Below, piece after piece: positions 44,001-53,000 of a stretch of DNA of 64,000 nucleotides. Source of the stretch: Paroedura picta (Eukaryota; Chordata; Lepidosauria; Squamata; Gekkonidae); assembly GCF_049243985.1 (NCBI RefSeq), contig NC_135376.1, positions 40,219,001-40,283,000 of the forward strand. The letters run 5' to 3'. The notes beneath the pieces are model-generated. The model saw only the letters and a program-made list of their open reading frames with translations, did no database searches and was not told the DNA's origin. The stretch's first letter is position 1. The number at the start of each line of letters is the position of its first letter. The translations under genes were made by a program, and so were the position numbers.

Positions 44001-47000
44001 AGATAGTCCCATCTGGGAGTGATAGGAGACAATGACACCCGAAGTGTGTTGTAAAGGACTGGGGGGGTGAAGTAAAGGGCCGGGGGGAGAAGGCGTCCTT
44101 TGCGGCCCACCTCCAATTAGTCAACGGACCACTGGTGGTCCGCAGCCCACAGGTTGGGGATTGCTAGCCTAGACTTTTCTGTTTTCTTAATTGTCCCTAT
44201 AAGAACCATTCATTTTAAACCAGCCTTATATGATAATATCATAGGCACCAAGTATCTCTTCTAGTTACTGGTGTTACTTTAATGGTTGTTGAACCCAGTC
44301 CCAGGCAGAGCTTCAGTCTCCCAATGTGATCCTTTGCTAAGGATGCTTAGACAAGCAAGTATTCTTTGGAATATCAGAAATCAATATGCTCTTATTTTGT
44401 ATGGGTTTGTACAATAAGACACATTCTTGTTACCATGGCGGATTTCTATGTATTGCCTACCTTGTTGGTCCATGAAAACTGGAGTACCCCCTAGTGATGC
44501 TACAGCATCTACCAGCAGCAAGCAGTTATACCTAAAACGAGAGAAGAAAGATCATGTGATACTCTGTGATTCTTTCCTGTATAGTTTTAAAAATAGGAAA
44601 CCGAGCATGCAGCGGGTGAATAGGAAGCAGCACCTTAAACTGAGCTTGGAGGGCAACCAATGAAGATGTTGCAAAATTGCTGTTCTGTGAAAAGTGACTA
44701 TTGATCACTTTTGGATTGTGTTCAGTGGCAGTTCCATGTGCAGTTCATTAGTCTGGAAGGTACAATTGGGGGGGTGGGAGGGGGGTAAACAGGTAAGGAA
44801 AGTGAAGATAAAGCAGAATAGCCAACAAAAGGCCAAATGGCCAAGGAAGAAAAAAGTAAAAAGGTATCTAGAGAGAAATGCAGTGTGGAGGTGTTTCTGC
44901 GCCAGTGTCAAAGAGTCTCTGACCCAAAATGGGAAAGGCAGAATGCTTAGTTTTACAGTGAATCTAACAAAGTTGGTGGAAGAGAAAGTGCCAGTGAGAT
45001 AACAGTCATCGCTTGGTACAGACTCCATAAGACTGACAGGGAGAGGCCTACTGAAGGACATGTTGCTATATATGTCATAGAAGGCTTAATGTCTAATGAA
45101 CTAGAGAGCCAGCTTGGTGTAGTGGTTAAGAGTGGTGGCTTCTAATCTGGTGAGCCAGGTTTGTTTTCCCACTCCACATGCAGTCAGTTGTGTGACCTTG
45201 GGCTAGTCACAGTCCTGTTAGAGCTGTTTTCATAGAACAGCTCTACCTATTTTACAGGGTATCTGTTGTGGGGAGAGGAAGGGAAAGGTGATTGTAATTC
45301 GCCTTGAGGCTCCTTTGGGGTGGTGAAAAGGGGTATACAAAACAACTCTTCTCGCAAACTTAAAAAGGGCCAGTTCCTCCACAGAATTGCAGTGGGTGAC
45401 AATACTGGACCTCAAAAATAACCAAGTACTGGGGACATGCTATTGGCCCTCTGAGCTAAACGCTCATTGGATGAGTATTAAAGGAGGATAACACAGTTCC
45501 TGAGAAGCTAAATGACTTTGTCTCATCTTTCTTCACTGCTGAAGGTATAAGGCAAATAGCTGTTCCTGAATGGATATTTTCAGGAGGGGAGGTTGTGGAG
45601 CTTAGGGAAACAATGGCAATAAGGGAGAAAGTTCTAGAACTTATAGACAAATTTCAAACTAACAGATCACCAGAAGCAGAGGGTATCTATTCTAGGGTTC
45701 TTGAAGAGAAAAAAAACTCCATTGTGAAATTGCTGGTCTTCTGAAGATAAAGAAAATAAGTGGGCTGCACCTAGTAATGTGTCACAAAACGGAAGGAAAA
45801 AATATGCTAGGTGATGAGAAATAATTTGCTGTGGATAGTTACAGCACCAAGTGCATGCTTTGATTCCCCCTGACGAAGGTTATATGGCAAAACACAGACT
45901 TTGTATAATGCTGGCCATAATTGGAACAAGAACAGGGAATAAAACTGCCTTCATTATGCATGGCATGGAGAGAGTGGACAGGAAGAAACTTTTCTCCTTC
46001 CATAATCAAGAACCTAGTGTCACTCACTGGCCTCCAACGTAGAAGTATTCAAGAGAAGAGTGGACAAATTCATGGAGGACTGGGCTGTCAGTGGCTACTG
46101 ATCATGACTGATACCCTCCAGTATCAGAAGTGGTATCTACCACAGGGATATCTATGCCCTCTAGTGCCAGAATTTTCTCTGAGTTGTAAAACCAGTTCTG
46201 TCTGGTGTAATGGAACTGTTCCCAGGCTTTGCCAGAATTTGGAGCTCCCTCTTGCGAGTCCACCTTCATAACTGTTGAGTTCTGTCTTCCCATCATTTGT
46301 TACAGCTTCTTGTGAAGGAGCAGGCTACAGCATACACAGTAAGCTAGTCAGTGTTTATAGAAAGAGTTCACTGCCTGATTCCTGAGATACAAGTTGCAGC
46401 TGAAATCTGACCTCCATCTGAAGTCCTACTGACCTGTGACAAAGTTCTCCAAGTCCATTTAAAGGCTGAACCACTCCAGTAGATGATTCACCATGAGTGA
46501 TGAAAAACAAAATTGGAGTGTGCTGCACCAAACTCTGTAAGAGATAACGGAGGAGAGAAATGTACTTAAAAAAAAAAGGAGTCAAGAGGTATATATTCCT
46601 AACCTTTATCTACAGGAGCAGCTTCTGTCAGGGGTGGGGGATGAAATCCTTCTATGTCTCACTTCAGATTAATAGTAAGAAAAAATCTGCTTTAATTTCA
46701 ATGTGATTTGCCAAAAACTCACCCTCTCTATTTCTTGTAGAGTAAAATACTCTCCAGGGGCTTTTACAAGCTGGTAAACATCTGCACCTACAAGGTGACA
46801 AATGACAAATAGTGTTATTTGAATATTACACTGTGAATGAGAAGAGAAAAACTGCTCATAATTGATGGGGAGAATTATTAAATAAAAAAGTCACCAAGAG
46901 CTCATTGGATCCCTATCAGGACAGCCATTGCTGGCCACCGCCATGGATGATTCCATTACAGTACCATCCTGCACCTTGGACTTAGGAGGGCACTGTTAAT

Positions 47001-50000
47001 TTGTCTAGTGCCTTGTATTCAAGAAAACAATAGGAACCATAAATGACCCCTTTGAACGGTCTGAAGCAGGTTGAAATAGACAATGCTCATCCAGCATTCA
47101 GATACGCATGCAACATTGTGGCTAATAAGGACTTGAAACCATATGTTCCTTGGGAAAACTTACAATTTAAGTGCAGGTTGACTTGCATGCAAAATATATA
47201 TATCAAAATTAAGCAAGGTAGGCAACTTGTGCTTGTTTCTTCATTTAAATGGGTTTTAACTATGGGATTTTATTGTAAATTATTTTCACTTTGTAAACTG
47301 CCATGAGCCCAAAGGAACGGCGGCATATAAGCTAAATAAATAAATATTTTTATCCCACATCCCCACAGCACTTTGCTCGAGGTGGCTTAAAAATGCAGGA
47401 ATTAAAGCAAATATACAGAAACCATTTAAACATTAACAAACTAAAATTAGTTGCACACCTTTAAGGACTATAGGAATTCATTGATCTTCAGCCCATGAAA
47501 CATGGTGGGAATCAACCCATAATATAAAAGAGAGAGTCCAATTTCCTGTCCTGGAGGAAGAGTACATGAACACAGATCTCATTCGGATTTTGCAGCAGAC
47601 CACAACTAGTTCCATTAAGGCCGCAGTATTTTTTTTCTGTTTGAAATGAGTCATGCATTAACTTCAGTACATAGCAGTCTGTCAAAGTCCAGCCAGGTCC
47701 CATGGGAACCTGCACAGTTTGCTAAAATGGAATGGGAATGTCACTGCTAATCATTAAATGTATTCTTAAGAATACTGGGTGGGAGGCAAGAACAGGAGTG
47801 CTCATGGCTATTTTAGAGGAGAGGTTGGGTTAGCCAATTGCAGCTGAAACAGCGGTAAGTCAGCTGCGTAGAAGTATCTTCAGTTATATATACCCTTCAT
47901 AAAGATGAAGGAAAATGTAAACATTAAATGCAAGAAACAGCAGTAGCTGAGTTCAAATGTAAATAAAATAAGAACAGGATAAATAAAATAGGTCAAGGGG
48001 GGAATCTGTGATAGTAATATTCTGTTCTCTCTGTACTCATATATATAATATCTGTAGGCCTGCCATCGGAAGGTAACCTCATAAATCTTGGGAAGTGATC
48101 TGCAGCCCATGGAAACGTTGTTAGGTGCGAAGTCGTGTCTGACCCATCACAACCCCATGGACAATGATCCTCCAGGCCTTCCTGTACCATTCCCCGGAGT
48201 CCATTTAAGTTTGCACCTACTGCTTCAGTGACTCCATCCAGCCACCTCATTCTCTGCCGTCCCCTTCTTCTTTTGCCCTCAATCGCTCCCAGCGTTAGGC
48301 TCTTCTCCAGGGAGTCCTTCCTTCTCATGAGGTGGCCAAAGTATTTGAGTTTAATCTTCAGGATCTGGCCTTCGAAGGAGCAGTCAGGGCTGATCTCCTC
48401 TAGGACTGACCAGTTTGTTCGCCTTGCGGTCCAAGGGATTCGCAAGAGTCTTCCCCAGCACCAGAGTTTAAAAGCCTCAATTCTTTGACGCTCACCCTTC
48501 CTTATGGTCCAACTTTCACAGCCATACATTGAAACTGGGAAGACCATAGCCTTGACTAAACGTACTTTTGTTTGCAGGGTGATGTCTCTGCTTTTTAGGA
48601 TGCTGTCTAGATTTGCCATAGCTTTCCTCCCCAGGAGCAAGCGTCTTTTAATTTCTTTGCTGCAGTCCCCATCTGCAGTGATCTTGGAGCCCAGGAAAAT
48701 AAAATCTGTCACTATCTCCATTTCTTCCCCATCTATTTGCCAGGAATTGAGAGGGCCGGATGCCATGATCTTTGTTTTCTTGATGTTGAGTTTCAAGCCA
48801 ACTTTTGCAGTCTCCTCCTTCACCCGCATCAACAGGCTCTTTAGTTCCTCTTTGCTTTCTGACATTAGAGTGGTATCATCTGCATATCTGAGGTTGTTGA
48901 TATTTCTTCCTGCAATCTTTTATTTCACTCAGAGTCTTTTCTTTTCTTTTTCTTATTGTAGTGTTAAGTCGCAAGAGTATGCCTCTCATGTATGCTTTAC
49001 TGGCATCCCACACCGTGGCCAATGAAGAGTCTGGGGTGACATTTAATTTGAAGAACTCTTGTAGACTTGCTTCGCAGGTCTGCTGGACCTTTGGGTCCTC
49101 CAGAAGATAATTATTCATTTTCCACCTTATTCCGACTCTTTTCACACAAAGCTCTATTTGTAATGGGTTGTGGTCTGCGAAAGTGTTTGGTAGTATCTCT
49201 GAAGTTCTCAGTTTGTGTAACATTTGTTTTGACGCCCAGCATTGATCCAGTCTTGAGTAAGCATCATGTCTGTTTGAATAGAAAGTATATTGGCGCGATT
49301 TTGGATGGTGTTCTCTCCATACGTCCACTAGAGCCAGGTGCTTAAAATTAGATCTTGCAGAAGGTGGAAATGTTGAACCTGATTTCCTTGAAGATTTATC
49401 CCAGTATGAATCTTGGACTGCATTAAAGTCTCCGATTATCATTGCCTCATTTTCCAATGAGTCCGAGTTGGATAGGAAAAAATCCCTATAAAACGTCTCT
49501 TTGGCGTTGTTTGGCGCGTAAAGGTTCACCAAGACAAAGTTTTGCCCGTCGGGAAGCTTAATCCTAAGGATAGAAAAGCGTCCATCTGGGTCCTCGAATA
49601 TAGTCTTCGCATTTATATTGGGGTTTACAATATATGTCACCACCCCTCTTTTCTTTTCCTTTGCTGATGCAATCCATTCTTTTCCTAGGCTTTTGTTTTT
49701 TAATAAGTTTTGATGTCTTTTTGCAATATGGGTTTCTTGTAGACATATTATATCACATTTTAGTTTTCGTAGTTGATTGAAAACTTTCGATCTTTTGTTC
49801 GGTGAATTTAATCCATTAATATTAACAGAAACTATCTTCAAAAGCTCCATTTTTACTTTCTGGTCCCAGCACCTTTTCTTGCTACTCCCTTGTGTTCTTG
49901 CTGGCTTGTCTGTTTTCTCTGTTCTTCTGCCAGGGCGGAGCCTTCGGCTAGGGTATCCGCTAATTCTTGTGCTTGTTGTAGTGTTTTTATGATCCTTCTT

Positions 50001-53000
50001 CCTGTTGGTAAGATAACTTCCAATGCGAATGGAATTTTCCAGAAGTATCTAATGTTTTGTCCAATCAGAATTTGCCGTAGGAAGTGAAATTGTGCCCTTT
50101 TTTGTAATATCTCTGGTGGCAAGTCTTGAAAGATCTTAACTTCTTGCAATCCTGCAATCTTGATCCCAATTTGTGACTCCTCTAGTCCCGCCTTTCTCAT
50201 GATGTGCTCCGCATACAAGTTAAATAGGCAAGGGGACAGTATACAGCCTTGCCGAACTCCTTTCTCAATTTTGACACAATCAGTGATTCCATGTTTGGTT
50301 CTCACTGTTGCTTCTTGACCTCCATATAGGTTTCTCAAGAGACAAATAAGATGCTCTGGTATCCCCATCTCTTTAAGAACTTGCCACAATTTGTTGTGCT
50401 CCACACAATTAAAGGCTTTAGCATAGTCAATGAAGCAGAAGTAGATGTTCTTCTGGAACTCCCTATCTTTCTCCATGATCCAGCGTATGTTGGCAATTTG
50501 ATCTCTAGTTCCTCTGCCTCTTCGAAATCCGGCCTGTACTTCTGGAAGTTCTCAGTCCACATATTGCTGGAGCCTAGCTTGTAGGATTTTGAGCATAACT
50601 TTGCTAGCATGAGACATAACTTTGCTAGCATGAGACATAACATGGAAACTTACATGGCAATAAATCTGCTAGTCTTTATGGTGGCTTTAATAGCATGCAG
50701 CACAAATTAGGAAAAGTTACACTGGACATTTGTTGTTTTTAATATAATAGACTAATCTAATTACCTCTCTCTATGTTGTTCATGCCACATATACATTTGG
50801 GTTCTGCAGATCTACTGCTCCTTAGGTTTCATGGTCTGTTGGCCCTATTGATCAATCTTTTCTCTGTTCCCATATATATATGTATAATTTCACATGCAAA
50901 TCCATTAATCTGAGCAAGTAGGCTTTTGCTAATGATACAGTAAACTTGTGAGCTCATAAGGTGTCATGAGGCTCCTTGCTGTTTCTAGATATTGCATTTG
51001 GAGGTGATCCTCCCTTACAAGGTTTGAATTCTAACCTTGCCCACCCCCTCAATGATCTTTATGTTAAAATCGTCTACAAGTGTTTAAATGGACACTTAGG
51101 CCACGGTGGTGAGGAGTTGACCTTTCTCAGTTTTTTCCTTTGGGGTCTGCAGAAACTGGAAAGTGGAATATCTTTCTAAAAGTCCCATGAGTGTTCACTT
51201 CTGCAATCCTGAGATTCAAGGGTAACTGGAAAAGCACTCCCATGAATTGCAACATAGAAAGTAGCAAACAGAAAAAGGCTTTCAAAACTAGCTGGTTATA
51301 CATCAAAATACTTTTAAAATGTTTTTAGACACAAATGGCTAGATTTGGTTTCTTTCTATGTTGTTCTTATTTTTGTTTCTATGTGAGTACAATATCCCTG
51401 AGAAACGGTCACCTGATGCTTGCAATCTTTATGGACTTGGAATATTTATTCTACTCTAGGATTTTGCTCCATGTTTTGTGATACCAGACAGAAGAGAATC
51501 AACTCCTCTCTAATTGCTATGATTTCTACTCAAGTAAGAGTTTAATCATGCACTAATTTCTGACCTACCATGGCATAGCATGGTTATGACAAAATATGTG
51601 TGTTTCACAACTTCCACTCAGAGCAATCTTGGTGCCAACTGTGGGTTAGAGGGAAGCATCCATACGCACCAAGCCTCTTGGCTATTTCAGTTGCTCGTTG
51701 GCCCCAAAATCCATTCTCGGCGATCAGCACTTTGTCTCCGGGCTCCACCATGTTCAGGAAGGCAACTTCCATGGCGCAGTGACCACTACCACTGACAGCC
51801 AGTGTGAGGGGGTTCTGTGTCTGGAATGCATATTGGATGCCCAGCTTGATTTCATCCCTTATCTGAGGGCAAGAAGCAAAGACACCCAGAGATTAAAAAG
51901 CCTTCTCAACGCTAGCAGCTGGACTGTATTTTCATTCATGATTCCTGAAAGTTATATACATTGGAGAAAAAGATAATGGTGTTGCATAACTGCAAATGGT
52001 TATGTATTCATTATCATAGACACTAGCCTGAAGAGGCTGACTGAGGGTCAAAGACAGTTTTGAAAGTGCTGCAACTATGTAGTGCCAGCTATATCTGAGG
52101 TCCTGCTCTTGAATTTTAAATTTCCTTACAACACAAGACATAGTGGTAGTCTATTTGTACGTAGCTCCCAGCTGGCCAGATGAAAGTCTCTCCTCAAAGC
52201 CTGCTTTCTGTGCCTCCACCTGCATGCCATGCCTAAAGTGGGCACCTCACCTGTGGAATGCCCTTCCTCTTGAGGTTGCCTGGCGTCTGCTTTTCTTTCC
52301 TTCAGACACCATCCAAAACATTCCTTTCCCTAATTTTTTAAAACCAAGGAGTTCCATCTCTTTCAGCTCTTTTATGTTTACTTCCTAGCTCAAGGATTGT
52401 TTTTCTGTTCTGACTTTCTTTTGTTGCCATTTTATATTGACTTATTTTATTTTTACTTAAACTTATATCAACTTATATACTACTACTCTCGGCCCAGCTG
52501 GCTCATGGTGGTTCACATTGAAAGATAAAAACTTATAAAACCCATTAGAATCATAGAATCATAGAGTTGGAAGGGGCCATACAGGCCATCTAGTCCAACC
52601 CCCTGCTCAACGTAGGATCAGTCCAAAGCATTCTAAAGCATCCAAGAAAAGTTACTATCAATACAAATTATCAAGCAAACAATGGCAGCATAATCAATAA
52701 CCTGAATTGTTTTATTGATATGTTTTAATGGTATGTTTTGTTTTTATTATCTGTTTAGTTTTATTGTATTGTGAAGCCACATTGAGCACATTTGGATAGG
52801 CAGCATACAAAATCTCTAAATGCATTTTCTATTTTACATTCTTTCTAATGCCATTACTTATATTTTTGAACCACTCTTCCTCAAAAGAATTCAGGGAAGT
52901 GTATGTGGTTCTCCTTCCTTAATGGGATAACATAGAAACATGTACCATGCTCTTGTCTGAGGGAAAAAGTTCAGTTACCAAGACTCCAGCTTCACATTAA

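Larger units (their letters stand above)
44532..46433. other. AGXT intron 4
   Basis: This intron holds a tRNA-SINE at 45110-45348, a CR1 coding fragment near 45450-45745 and a CR1/L3-like tail near 45990-46150. The remainder is unassigned. Confidence 0.5.
48117..50640 (-). mobile_element. 5'-truncated BovB LINE in AGXT intron 2, split by an L1 fragment
   Basis: Minus-strand BovB reverse transcriptase runs from 50640 to 50150, is interrupted, and resumes from 48919 to 48117. The joins are collinear: [11 protein letters not shown] upstream and [20 protein letters not shown] downstream. A perfect 9-bp TSD catggaaac flanks the whole. The 5' truncation falls in the [12 protein letters not shown] region, and 21 bp are tandemly duplicated at that junction (50594-50614 and 50615-50635). 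Compared with 32843-34531 it carries slightly more changes but the frame is largely open. It sits in the same orientation as AGXT. Confidence 0.96.
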
